The notes: generated by a model not told the origin, from the sequence alone. Numbered from the stretch's first letter, positions 1 to 7,608 are shown. The stretch: DNA of 14,535 nt from Oscillospiraceae bacterium (GCA_031283835.1 JAITBA010000022.1:1-14535); one strand, 5' to 3'. Made by a program: numbers and translations.

Positions 1-1
1 A

Positions 2-466
2 AAGGACTTCCCCGCCAGCGTGTGGGAGGTCGCGCTTTCGGGCCGGCGCAACCAGCACCAGGTGCTGCCCTTTTATACGGCGGAGGACAAGCGCGTTGCC
101 CGGGAAAACCTGGAACGTCTGGGGGCGGGAGCTTGGCGGGCCAAGTCGTTCCGCGCGCTTTCGGGTGGGCAGCAGCAGCGGGTGCTGCTGGCCCGGGCAC
201 TGTGCGCGTGCTCAAAGCTGCTGCTGCTGGACGAACCCTGCACAGGCTTGGACCCCATGGCTGCCGGGGAGCTGTATGACATGCTCACAAAGCTCAATCG
301 CGCGGGCACAGCCGTGTTGATGGTGAGCCATGACGTGGCCGCCGCCGCCGCGCGCAGCAACAAAATTCTCCATCTGCAAACCGAGCCGCTGTTTTTCGGC
401 GGCACGGAGGAATACCTTGCCAGCCCGGCGGGCCGACGCATGATGGGAGGCGCTGCGAATGTTTGA
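2..466 (+). CDS. Metal (Zn/Mn-type) ABC transporter ATP-binding protein, 5' end missing
   Basis: This is the C-terminal 154 residues of an ABC ATPase that would power import of a divalent metal (zinc or manganese) through the permease encoded next. The reading frame is open from base 2, so the start and the Walker A region lie outside the window. Visible motifs are FPASVWEVALSG near the beginning (typical of the ZnuC/MntA-like group), the ABC signature LSGGQQQRVLLARAL, Walker B LLLLDEP, the D-loop GLDP and the switch histidine in SHD. The gene ends with TGA at 464-466, eight bases inside the permease gene, which indicates translational coupling. Motif content makes the ATPase call secure. The metal is inferred from the partner permease and cannot be fixed from sequence. 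Confidence 0.93.
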   Translation, partial: KDFPASVWEVALSGRRNQHQVLPFYTAEDKRVARENLERLGAGAWRAKSFRALSGGQQQRVLLARALCACSKLLLLDEPCTGLDPMAAGELYDMLTKLNRAGTAVLMVSHDVAAAAARSNKILHLQTEPLFFGGTEEYLASPAGRRMMGGAANV

Positions 467-1340
467 ATTTGTGCGCGGAACGCTAGTTGACATGTTTTCG
501 CTGCAGCTGGTGATACGAGCCCTTGTGGTGGGCACGTTGGTGGCCCTGTGCGCTGCGTTGCTGGGCGTTACGCTGGTGCTCAAGCGCTATTCAATGATCG
601 GTGACGGGCTGTCGCACGTGGGGTTCGGCACGCTTGCCCTGGCCATGGGTCTTAGCATGGTCACGCCCCTCAACACGGTGATCACCACGCCCCTTATGGT
701 CTCTATCCCTCTTGTGTTAATTACGGCGTTCTTTCTGCTGCGCATCAGCGAGAACAGCAAAATCAAGGGTGACGCCGCCATTGCGCTGATTTCTTCCAGT
801 GCCCTGGCCATCGGTGTGGTGATCATCAAAAAAACCGTGGGCATGAGCGCCGACGTGTGCAACTACATGTTTGGCGCCATCATGGCCATGCAGGCAAGCG
901 ATGTGTGGTGGAGCGTGGGCGTGGCGGCGGCGGTGCTGGCGCTCTTCGTGCTATTCTATCACAGCATTTTCGCCGTCACTTTCGACGAAACCTTTGCCCG
1001 GGCCACCGGCACCAAGGCCGGGTTCTATAACATGCTCATCGCGTTGCTCACCGCCCTTACAGTGGTCATTGGCATGCGGCTGATGGGGGCCATGCTCATT
1101 TCGAGCCTGATCATCTTTCCGGCGCTGACCGCCATGCGCCTGTGTCGCAGCTTCCGTAGCGTGACTGTGTGCGCTGCGGTGCTGTCTGTGGTTTGTTTTT
1201 TTGTCGGCATTTTCACGTCCTATGCATGGGACACCCCCGCCGGGGCCAGCGTGGTGCTGGTGAACCTGCTGGGGTTCCTGTTGTTCACCACCATTGCCGC
1301 CCTGCGTAGCGCTATCAACAAAAGGAGGGAAACCCAATGA
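459..1340 (+). CDS. Metal ABC transporter permease, ABC-3 family (ZnuB/MntB-like)
   Basis: This is a 293-residue integral membrane protein with about eight hydrophobic segments, the usual length for ABC-3 family permeases that import Zn, Mn or Fe. The segment LVLKRYSMIGDGLSHVGFG (about residues 39-57) matches the conserved first cytoplasmic region of the family. A second conserved part (about 195-235) contains MRLMGAMLISSLIIFPALTA, the family's GxxLxxxLLxxPAA-like stretch. GGGAGG at 445-450 lies eight bases before the ATG. It overlaps the ATPase gene by eight bases and the following lipoprotein gene by four (ATGA), so the three form one operon. A substrate-binding lipoprotein of the ZnuA type would be expected upstream, outside the window. 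Zinc versus manganese cannot be decided here. Confidence 0.93.
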   Translation: MFEFVRGTLVDMFSLQLVIRALVVGTLVALCAALLGVTLVLKRYSMIGDGLSHVGFGTLALAMGLSMVTPLNTVITTPLMVSIPLVLITAFFLLRISENSKIKGDAAIALISSSALAIGVVIIKKTVGMSADVCNYMFGAIMAMQASDVWWSVGVAAAVLALFVLFYHSIFAVTFDETFARATGTKAGFYNMLIALLTALTVVIGMRLMGAMLISSLIIFPALTAMRLCRSFRSVTVCAAVLSVVCFFVGIFTSYAWDTPAGASVVLVNLLGFLLFTTIAALRSAINKRRETQ

Positions 1341-1792
1341 AAAAATCCATCGTGTTCATCGTTGTTCTGGTACTTTGCCTAGCCCTGGCAGCCTGCGGCG
1401 CAAAAAGCGGCAGCCCCGGCGGCGAGCAGCTGGATATGGTCGTAATCACCGAGAAGCTATTCATTCAGCAATGCAACGATATTTATCTTAACCCGTCGCT
1501 GTATGAGCAGAAGCGTGTGCGTATCGAGGGTATTTGTGACATTTGGCAGAATGAAGAAGGGGAAATCTGCTACTCGGTCTACCGCAACGGCCCCGGCTGT
1601 TGCGGCAACGACGGCGTGGCCGGGTTCCAGTTCAAGCCCGAAGGCAAGCCCGCTGTACGGATTAACGACTGGATTGCGGTGGAAGGCGTCCCGCGCAGCG
1701 TGCAGCTTGATGACTATGGTGACACTGTGGTGATTGGAAACGCCGTCGTAACGGTAAAAACCGAGCGCGGTGCGGAGTATGTGGAAAACTGA
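1337..1792 (+). CDS. Cys-rich small lipoprotein of the metal transporter operon
   Basis: This is a 151-residue lipoprotein. The signal peptide ends in the lipobox LAAC with the lipidated Cys20. The mature domain of about 125 residues looks like a compact beta-rich (possibly OB-like) domain and carries five more cysteines (46, 67, 78, 88, 89), including the motif GPGCCGNDGVAGF at about 85-97. That motif reminds me of the CCxxD signature of DUF1980/YcgQ-type proteins, which occur in metal-related two-gene loci of Firmicutes; this is recollection, not a search result. It is not a ZnuA-type solute-binding protein, being about half the size and lacking the His-rich loop. AGGAGGG lies before the start, and its ATG overlaps the permease stop. 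An accessory extracellular metal-handling role is inferred from context. Confidence 0.8.
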   Translation: MKKSIVFIVVLVLCLALAACGAKSGSPGGEQLDMVVITEKLFIQQCNDIYLNPSLYEQKRVRIEGICDIWQNEEGEICYSVYRNGPGCCGNDGVAGFQFKPEGKPAVRINDWIAVEGVPRSVQLDDYGDTVVIGNAVVTVKTERGAEYVEN

Positions 1793-1875
1793 GAGTCCCG
1801 GCCGTGCCTTTTGCGGCGGGGAGCCCCATGCGGCCTGCCGCGGGTAGTTTTTGATTAAAAGAGGTGCACGACAAA

Positions 1876-2535
1876 ATGAAACGCAAGCGATGTGACCACA
1901 TGCGCAAATTGCTGCTGGGCGTTTTTCTGCTCACGGTGCTGGCCGGGGTTTTGCTTTTGCAACGTGCGGCGGCAGAAGAAATGGACGAAACGACGGATTT
2001 TTTCGTGGTTGCGCCGTCTTTGTGGACGGAGGAGGAGGACACGACGGCGCGCAGCACGCTGGGGCCGCCGCCGTCTACCTTTGCGCCCGAAACCGAGGAT
2101 ACCACCGAGCGAACCACCGGCGGCAAAACCAGTGCAACCAAAGATAAATCCAAGCCCGCCAAAACCACAAAGCCGGCCAAAACCACCCAGCCCGCCAAAA
2201 CCACCCAGCCCGAAACCACCACCAAGCACATCACCACCAACCCGCCCTTCGTCGTCAACCCCGCGCACCCCGACGATACCTACAGCGGCTCCATTCCGTG
2301 GGGCACCGTGCCCAATTTTCACGAGACCGCAGAGGGCGAAACCTATCCGCCGGAAGGGCTTGCGACGGACAAAGACAGCCAGGGCTTCACGATTCCCGAA
2401 CCAGACGACGGCAACAGCCGTCCGCAGCGCTGGGTCGTTGCCGTGGCGGCGGCGGTTGTGCTGCTGGCCGCCGTGTGCGGCGTGGTTTTGTTGCTGCACC
2501 GCGGCAAAGCGGATAAAACAGACGAGCCGCGCTAA
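1876..2535 (+). CDS. Secreted Thr/Pro-rich protein with C-terminal membrane anchor
   Basis: A 219-residue protein of unknown function. It has a basic N-terminus and a hydrophobic segment at about 11-28 (signal peptide or anchor), followed by an acidic and Thr-rich ectodomain. Residues about 92-118 contain a PAKTT/QPAKTT/QPETTT repeat. A transmembrane helix at about 186-207 is followed by a short charged cytoplasmic tail (HRGKADKTDEPR). There is no LPxTG sorting motif and no recognisable catalytic domain. The ATG at 1876 is chosen because GAGGTG at 1861-1866 sits nine bases upstream; a second ATG at 1900 is possible. It lies 83 bases after the lipoprotein, so it may or may not belong to the transporter operon. 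Such T/P/K-rich stems are typical of surface spacers in clostridia and are candidates for O-glycosylation (inference). Confidence 0.72.
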   Translation: MKRKRCDHMRKLLLGVFLLTVLAGVLLLQRAAAEEMDETTDFFVVAPSLWTEEEDTTARSTLGPPPSTFAPETEDTTERTTGGKTSATKDKSKPAKTTKPAKTTQPAKTTQPETTTKHITTNPPFVVNPAHPDDTYSGSIPWGTVPNFHETAEGETYPPEGLATDKDSQGFTIPEPDDGNSRPQRWVVAVAAAVVLLAAVCGVVLLLHRGKADKTDEPR

Positions 2536-2595
2536 CGGAAGAAAGTTTTTCCGGTGGCGCGGCGGGTGCGTGTTGAGCGGTTTGCAAAAAGCCGG

Positions 2596-3789
2596 TCAGG
2601 GGTGCAAATTGCCTTCGACGCCGCCGGCAGATATCGTTTCCATTACGTAATCGCCGAAGGCTTGGCAAGTGCAGCCGTCTTCGCGCCCGGTGATTTTTAG
2701 CTTCGCTTCCTGATACATGCAAATGTCAAGAACCCGCTCCAGCAGGTCGGCTTTGTCTTGGCGGCCAATGTGGCTCAACAACATGACGCTGGCGCGCAGC
2801 ATGCTGCAGGGGTCGGCATAGGCGCCGCGGCCTTCGCGCACCATGCGGGGGGCGGAGCCGTGAATGGCCTCGAACATGGCGTAGCGTTTGCCGATGTTGG
2901 CGCTGCCCGCCGTGCCTACGCCGCCCTGAAACTCTGCGGCCTCGTCGGTGATGATATCGCCATAAAGGTTTGGCAGCACAAACACGCGGAAATCGCGGCG
3001 GCGCTTTTCGTCAATCAGCTTGGCCGTGGCAATGTCAATGTACCACTCGTCCGTGGTGATTTCCGGGTACTCCTGCCCAATTTCTTTGCATAATTTTAAA
3101 AATTTGCCGTCGGTGGTCTTAATCACATTGGCTTTGGTGATGACGCTCACGCGACTTTTTTTGTTTTTGCGCGCGTATTCGTAGGCAAGACGGGCAATGC
3201 GCTGGCTGCCCTCGGTGGTAGTCACAACAAAATCTACGGCAAGGTCGTCGCTGGCGTGCACGCCCAGGCTGCCCACGGCGTAGGCCCCTTCGGTGTTCTC
3301 GCGGAAAAATGTCCAGTCAATGCCGTCTTTTTCCACCCGCACGGGGCGCACGTTGGCAAACAGGTCAAGATCTTTGCGCATGCGCACGTTCGCGCTTTCG
3401 ATATTTGGCCAGGGGTCGCCAGCCTGGGGCGTGGTGGTAGGCCCTTTGAGGATCACGTGGCAGGCCTTCAGTTCCGCCAGCACGTCGTCTGGGATGGCCT
3501 GGTTCACCGCTACGCGGTTTTCGATGGTCAGTCCGTCAATGTTGCGGAACTCCACTTTGCCTGCCGCCACTTCGTCGGCAAGCAGGTGCTCCAGCACGCG
3601 CGCGCTTTCTTTTGTAATCACCGGCCCAATGCCGTCGCCGCCGCACACGCCAATAATCAGTTTGTCGAGCGCCTGGTAGTCGATAAAATCGCCCTGCCGC
3701 TTTATTTGCTCCGCGCGCGCCTGTTGGCAGCGCAGCAGGGTCTCAAAAGATTGCAGGGCTTGCAGGATGGATTGTTCTGTGTTTTGCAT
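2596..3789 (-). CDS. Isocitrate dehydrogenase (isocitrate/isopropylmalate dehydrogenase family)
   Basis: A 397-residue beta-decarboxylating dehydrogenase predicted to convert isocitrate to 2-oxoglutarate. Family motifs are GGDGIGP (50-56), ESANVRMRKDLDLFANVRPVR (131-151), FFRENTEGAY (161-170), K219/K224, NLYGDIITDEAA (274-285, metal-binding Asp278 and Asp282) and HGSAP (310-314). Ser132, Asn134, Arg138, Arg148 and Arg163 match in spacing the isocitrate-contacting Ser113, Asn115, Arg119, Arg129 and Arg153 of E. coli Icd, which favours isocitrate over isopropylmalate. The position after HGSAP, Lys in NADP enzymes and Asp in NAD enzymes, is Arg315, so coenzyme preference is uncertain. A 45-residue N-terminal extension precedes the core. 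AAAGGA lies just before the ATG. It sits 54 bases downstream of aconitase on the same strand. Confidence 0.9.
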   Translation of the reverse strand: MQNTEQSILQALQSFETLLRCQQARAEQIKRQGDFIDYQALDKLIIGVCGGDGIGPVITKESARVLEHLLADEVAAGKVEFRNIDGLTIENRVAVNQAIPDDVLAELKACHVILKGPTTTPQAGDPWPNIESANVRMRKDLDLFANVRPVRVEKDGIDWTFFRENTEGAYAVGSLGVHASDDLAVDFVVTTTEGSQRIARLAYEYARKNKKSRVSVITKANVIKTTDGKFLKLCKEIGQEYPEITTDEWYIDIATAKLIDEKRRRDFRVFVLPNLYGDIITDEAAEFQGGVGTAGSANIGKRYAMFEAIHGSAPRMVREGRGAYADPCSMLRASVMLLSHIGRQDKADLLERVLDICMYQEAKLKITGREDGCTCQAFGDYVMETISAGGVEGNLHP

Positions 3790-3843
3790 GGTTGGTCCTT
3801 TCGTAATTTACATAAGATATTCACAGCGATTGTCGCCGCCTCG

Positions 3844-5778
3844 CTATTCCTTGCCGGTAGTATAGTTTAGCAACCCTCCCGCCAGCAAAATCTTTCGTTG
3901 GCGCGCAGATAAATCATACCGCAAGGCGTAGCTTTCGTGCTTTGTGTTGTTTTTGAGCGAGACGGGTGTGCCGTTTTGCAGGGCTTCGCGGATATTTTCG
4001 AGGGCCAAGTCGTCGCGCACGTCAATTTTTGCGTAGTCGGCGGCGTCGGCAAAGGTGAAGGGCAAAATGCCCGCGTTCACCAGGTTTGCCGCGTGAATGC
4101 GGGCAAAACTTTGCGTAACAACGGCCTTGATACCCAGGTGCAGCGGCACCAGTGCGGCGTGCTCGCGCGAGGAGCCTTGCCCGTAGTTTGTGCCGCCAAT
4201 GATGACGCCCTTGCCCGCGTCTTTGCAGTGCCGCGCAAAATTCTCGTCGCATTGGGCAAAGCAAAACTGGCTCAGGTAGGGGATGTTGCTGCGGTAGGGC
4301 AGAATCTTTGCGCCCGCGGGCATAATGTGGTCGGTAGTAATATTGTCGCCAACTTTGAGCACAACTTGCGCCGCAAGGCTTTCCGGCAGCGGCTCCGCGA
4401 GAGGAAAAGGCTTGATATTTGGGCCGTAGGCGATTTCGACTGTGTCCATTTCGCTTTCTGGCACCGGCGGTTCAATCATGTTGTCCTCCACCAAAAATTG
4501 CGCCGGCAGTGTGATTTTTGGCGCCGCGCCCAGCTCCCTGGGGTCGGTGAACACGCCTGTTAGCGCGCTGGCGGCCGCCGTTTCGGGGCTCACAAGATAG
4601 ATTTGCCCGTCGGCAGTGCCGGAGCGGCCCTCAAAATTGCGATTAAAAGTGCGCAAGCTCACGCCGCCGCTTTGGGGGCTTTGCCCCATGCCAATGCACG
4701 GCCCGCACGCGCTTTCCAAAATCCGCGCGCCCGCGGCAACCATGCAGGCCAGCGCGCCGTTTTGCGCCAGCATGGTGAGCACCTGCTTGCTGCCCGGCGC
4801 AATCGAAAGGCTCACACCGGGCGCGACGGTTTTGCCCCGGAGAATTGCCGCCACCTGCAGCATGTCTTGCAAGCTGGAGTTGGTACACGAGCCAATGCAC
4901 ACCTGGTCCACCTTGATTTGCCCAATCTCGCGCACTTTTTTCACGTTGTCCGGCATGTGCGGGCACGCCGCCAGCGGCTCCAAGCGCGAAAGGTCAATTT
5001 CCACAACCGCGTCGTAAAGCGCGTCTTCATCCGCCGCAAGCGCCGTCCAGTCTGCCGCGCGGCCCTGCGCCGCAAGAAACGCGCGTGTCACCTCGTCGCT
5101 GGGGAACACGCTGGTGGTTGCGCCAAGCTCTGCGCCCATGTTGGTGATGGTGGCGCGCTCCGGCACACGCAGGCCCAAAACGCCCGGCCCGCCATATTCC
5201 ATGACCCGGTTCACGCCGCCCTTCACATGCAACAGGCGCAGCACCTCGAGGATGACGTCTTTGGCCGCCACCCAGGGCTGCAAGCTGCCTTTCAGGCGAA
5301 CCAGCGTCACCTTTGGCATGGGGATATGATACGCCCCGCCGCCCATGGCCACCGCCACATCCAGCCCGCCCGCGCCCATGGCTAGCATGCCGATGCCGCC
5401 GCCGGTGGGGGTGTGGCTGTCGGAGCCTATCAGTGTTTTGCCGGGTTTGCCAAAGCGTTCCAGGTGCACCTGGTGGCAAATGCCGTTGCCCGGCCGGCTG
5501 AATTGCAGCCCATGCTTGCGTGCGCAGCTGCGAATAAATTTGTGGTCGTCCGCATTCATAAACCCGCTTTGCAGGGTGTTGTGGTCAATATACGCCACGC
5601 TCAGCTCTGTTTTGACGCGCGGCACGCCCATGGCCTCAAATTCCAGGTACGCCATGGTGCCGGTGGCGTCCTGCGTGAGCGTTTGGTCAATGCGCAGGGC
5701 AATGTCGCTGCCCGGCGTGCCCATGTCGCCTTCCAGCAAATGCGCGGCGATGATTTTTTCGGTGATATTCTTTGGCAT
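3844..5778 (-). CDS. Aconitate hydratase, Aquifex-type (single-chain aconitase)
   Basis: A 644-residue [4Fe-4S] enzyme that isomerises citrate to isocitrate, feeding the downstream isocitrate dehydrogenase. The length is that of the shorter 'putative aconitase' family rather than the roughly 900-residue AcnA. Visible features include GSDSHTPTGGG (118-128), the cluster ligands Cys298 in CIGSCTNSS and Cys358/Cys361 in CGPCIGMG, and a C-terminal swivel domain with DHIMPAGAKILPYRSN (483-498). The swivel also carries GTNYGQGSSREHAAL (529-543), with catalytic Ser536/Ser537 and Arg538. AAGGAGA precedes the ATG. It is the first gene of an acn-idh pair serving the oxidative arm from citrate to 2-oxoglutarate, probably for glutamate supply; citrate synthase is not in the window. 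A 3-isopropylmalate dehydratase large subunit is unlikely, because that enzyme has a separate small subunit. Confidence 0.94.
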   Translation of the reverse strand: MPKNITEKIIAAHLLEGDMGTPGSDIALRIDQTLTQDATGTMAYLEFEAMGVPRVKTELSVAYIDHNTLQSGFMNADDHKFIRSCARKHGLQFSRPGNGICHQVHLERFGKPGKTLIGSDSHTPTGGGIGMLAMGAGGLDVAVAMGGGAYHIPMPKVTLVRLKGSLQPWVAAKDVILEVLRLLHVKGGVNRVMEYGGPGVLGLRVPERATITNMGAELGATTSVFPSDEVTRAFLAAQGRAADWTALAADEDALYDAVVEIDLSRLEPLAACPHMPDNVKKVREIGQIKVDQVCIGSCTNSSLQDMLQVAAILRGKTVAPGVSLSIAPGSKQVLTMLAQNGALACMVAAGARILESACGPCIGMGQSPQSGGVSLRTFNRNFEGRSGTADGQIYLVSPETAAASALTGVFTDPRELGAAPKITLPAQFLVEDNMIEPPVPESEMDTVEIAYGPNIKPFPLAEPLPESLAAQVVLKVGDNITTDHIMPAGAKILPYRSNIPYLSQFCFAQCDENFARHCKDAGKGVIIGGTNYGQGSSREHAALVPLHLGIKAVVTQSFARIHAANLVNAGILPFTFADAADYAKIDVRDDLALENIREALQNGTPVSLKNNTKHESYALRYDLSARQRKILLAGGLLNYTTGKE

Positions 5779-5831
5779 AGCGCTCTCCTTCTGTGTGTTT
5801 CCTTTTTTTAAGACAGATATTCTATACTACT

Positions 5832-5860
5832 ATTATACAGGAACAGGAGAGGGGAGTCAA
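5832..5860 (-). promoter_or_regulatory. Sigma-A-type promoter of the aconitase/isocitrate dehydrogenase operon
   Basis: Read on the minus strand, TTGACT (5860-5855) is followed by a 17-base spacer and a perfect TATAAT (5837-5832). Transcription would start about 45-50 bases upstream of the aconitase ATG. No obvious operator was seen in the short leader. Confidence 0.75.
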
Positions 5861-5893
5861 GGTAAAATTTTTCTGCAAATTCCTCAAAAGGGC

Positions 5894-5922
5894 TTGACAG
5901 GCGCACTTAAAACGGCTATAAT
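5894..5922 (+). promoter_or_regulatory. Consensus promoter of tRNA-His
   Basis: Perfect TTGACA (5894-5899), a 17-base spacer and perfect TATAAT (5917-5922), about 53 bases before the tRNA. Both hexamers and the spacing match the sigma-A consensus exactly, as expected for a strongly expressed stable RNA. Confidence 0.9.
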
Positions 5923-5974
5923 GTATAAGATATCTGTGGTGCGGGTGCGTTGTTTGTTGCGGATAGATTAAGAT

Positions 5975-6052
5975 GGTACGTGTAGCTTAGTCGGCTAAAG
6001 CGCCTGACTGTGACTCAGGAGATCGTGGGTTCGAGTCCCATCATGTACCCCA
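5975..6052 (+). tRNA. tRNA-His (anticodon GTG)
   Basis: The full cloverleaf can be drawn. The acceptor 5' strand GTACGTG (5976-5982) pairs with CATGTAC (6042-6048). The D-stem is GCTT/AAGC, and the anticodon stem CCTGA/TCAGG encloses loop CTGTGAC with anticodon GTG at 6010-6012. The T-arm is GTGGG-TTCGAGT-CCCAT. The extra G at 5975 opposite C at 6049 is the G-1:C73 pair that marks tRNA-His, and the CCA end (6050-6052) is encoded. It lies directly upstream of the histidyl-tRNA synthetase gene on the same strand. Confidence 0.97.
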
Positions 6053-6054
6053 GC

Positions 6055-6095
6055 ACCTGCGGTGCGGCTCGTTCGCGCCGCAGGTTTTTCTTTTG
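6055..6095 (+). terminator. Intrinsic terminator of tRNA-His
   Basis: A 12-bp stem (ACCTGCGGTGCG at 6055-6066 with CGCGCCGCAGGT at 6074-6085, one G-T pair) has a 7-base loop and is followed by TTTTTCTTTT. It begins three bases after the tRNA CCA end. Confidence 0.9.
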
Positions 6096-6126
6096 ATTAG
6101 CCCGCAGTTTTTTGTAGTAGGATTGC

Positions 6127-6175
6127 ATGCCTGCGGCGAGCAGATCGCGCTGCAGGCATTTTCTTTTTGTTTTTG
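6127..6175 (+). terminator. Second intrinsic terminator, upstream of histidyl-tRNA synthetase
   Basis: A 12-bp stem (ATGCCTGCGGCG at 6127-6138 with CGCTGCAGGCAT at 6148-6159, one G-T pair) has a 9-base loop and is followed by TTTCTTTTTGTTTTT. It could be a back-up terminator or an attenuator in the synthetase leader. Its 5' arm is also complementary to the 3' arm of the first terminator (see findings). Confidence 0.8.
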
Positions 6176-6207
6176 TGCAAATATAATCATGTGAAGGATT
6201 GATCGCC

Positions 6208-7608
6208 ATGGACAGCGAGAAAAAAGAAATTATCACGCGGGTGCTGCCCGGCTTCATGGAACTGCTGCCGGAAGAGCAGATTGCCTTTAACCGCATGAAG
6301 GACGTGATTGCGGAAACGTATGCGCAATTCGGCTTCACGCCGCTGGATACCCCGGCCATTGAGCGCAGCAAAACCCTGCTGGCCAAGGCGGGCGGCGAAA
6401 CCGAAAAGCAAATTTATAGTGTGGAAAACCGCGGCGGCGGCGCGGGCACCAGCGACGAGGCGGGCGAAAGGGCCGAGCTTTCGCTGCGGTTCGACCTCAC
6501 CGTGCCCTTGGCGCGCTATGTAGCCGACCACTTTCACGACCTTTCGTTTCCCTTCCGCCGCAGCCACATCGCAAAAGTATACCGTGGCGAACGCCCACAA
6601 AAGGGGCGTTTCCGCGAGTTTTATCAGTGCGATATCGACGTGATTGGCCGTGGCAGCCTCTCCATTGCCTACGACGCCGAAATCCCCAGCATCATCTTCC
6701 AGGTGTTCAAGCGCCTCGATTTTGGCAAGTTCACCATTCGTATCAACAACCGCAAGCTGCTCAACGGCCTGTTCCGCGCGCTGTCCATTCAGGCTGACCC
6801 GGCAGAAATTCTGCGTATCCTAGATAAATCCGAAAAAATTTTGGCCAAAGAACTGCAAACCCTGTTGGCCGAACAGGGTCTTGGCCCCAAAATAATCGAA
6901 ACCCTCCTGCGGTTCATCCAAATCCGGGGCAGTGTAGCCGAAATTCTTGCGCAGCTGCGGGGCCTTGGCGTTGACGACGCGCTGTTTTTGAGCGGTGTGG
7001 AGGAACTCGACACGGTTACAGCCCTTATGCTGGACATGGGCGTTGACCCCGCTTATTTTACTATCGATCTTTCTATCGCGCGCGGGCTTGACTACTATAC
7101 CGGCACTGTTTACGAAACCAAGCTCGACGCGTACCCCCGTTTGGGTTCCGTTTGTTCGGGCGGCCGCTTTGACGATTTAGCGTCTTACTACACAGACGAA
7201 AAACTGCCCGGCGTGGGCATTTCCATCGGCCTCACCCGTCTGTTTTATCAGCTGCGCGCCATTGGGCTGATCCCTTGTGCCCAAAAAACCATCGCCGACG
7301 CGGTGGTGGTGCCCCTGCAGGCCGTAAACACGCCCGCCGCGCTGCGGGCGGCGCAAGCGTTGCGTGCGGGCGGCTGCAAGGCAGATGTGCTGCTGGAAGC
7401 ATGCAGCGTCAAAAAAAAATTCCAGTATGTGAGCAAAAAAGACGCACGCTTCACCGTGGTCATTGGCACGGAGGAAGAGGAAACCGGTCTGCTCACGCTG
7501 CAATATAAGCAAGACGGCCAGGTGATAAAAGAAAAAGTCCCCTTTGACACCCTGGCCGCACGCGCGCAAGCGTTGCATAGCGAAAGCGAATCTCACACAA
7601 TTGCTTAA
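6208..7608 (+). CDS. hisS: Histidyl-tRNA synthetase
   Basis: A 466-residue class II aminoacyl-tRNA synthetase that charges tRNA-His. The motif 1 region contains DTPAIE (47-52). Motif 2 spans RRSHIAKVYRGERP and GRFREFYQCDIDVIG (about 117-147). The histidine-binding signature ARGLDYYTGTVYE is at 291-303 and SGGRFDDL at 317-324. Motif 3 GVGISIGLTRLF is at 335-346, and a C-terminal anticodon-binding domain lies at about 362-455. The anticodon domain and intact motifs argue against the HisG regulatory paralogue HisZ. The form LSLRFDLTVPLARYV and the preceding Gly-rich insert resemble eukaryote-like HisRS more than the E. coli type. ATG 6208 is chosen because GAAGGA at 6193-6198 is well spaced from it; an in-frame TTG at 6199 is too close. 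A poor copy of its 3' end lies just downstream. Confidence 0.95.
   Translation: MDSEKKEIITRVLPGFMELLPEEQIAFNRMKDVIAETYAQFGFTPLDTPAIERSKTLLAKAGGETEKQIYSVENRGGGAGTSDEAGERAELSLRFDLTVPLARYVADHFHDLSFPFRRSHIAKVYRGERPQKGRFREFYQCDIDVIGRGSLSIAYDAEIPSIIFQVFKRLDFGKFTIRINNRKLLNGLFRALSIQADPAEILRILDKSEKILAKELQTLLAEQGLGPKIIETLLRFIQIRGSVAEILAQLRGLGVDDALFLSGVEELDTVTALMLDMGVDPAYFTIDLSIARGLDYYTGTVYETKLDAYPRLGSVCSGGRFDDLASYYTDEKLPGVGISIGLTRLFYQLRAIGLIPCAQKTIADAVVVPLQAVNTPAALRAAQALRAGGCKADVLLEACSVKKKFQYVSKKDARFTVVIGTEEEETGLLTLQYKQDGQVIKEKVPFDTLAARAQALHSESESHTIA

Noticed and set aside
1825..1856. Terminator after the metal-transporter lipoprotein gene
   Set aside because: GCGG/CCGC with a 4-base loop is followed only after six bases by TTTTT; too weak to call.
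2536..2595. Bidirectional terminator between the convergent Thr-rich protein and isocitrate dehydrogenase genes
   Set aside because: Only a 5-bp stem (CGGAA/TTCCG) without a usable T-tract was found.
3256..3870. Plus-strand open frame opposite isocitrate dehydrogenase
   Set aside because: Shadow of the minus-strand gene; composition typical of reversed GC-rich codons.
6053..6207. T-box riboswitch before hisS
   Set aside because: The T-box consensus around AGGGTGGNACCGCG is absent and the region is too short for a full T-box leader.
6208..7608. HisZ (HisG regulatory subunit) instead of HisRS
   Set aside because: The anticodon-binding domain and all HisRS motifs are present, and the HisG here is the long form that does not need HisZ.
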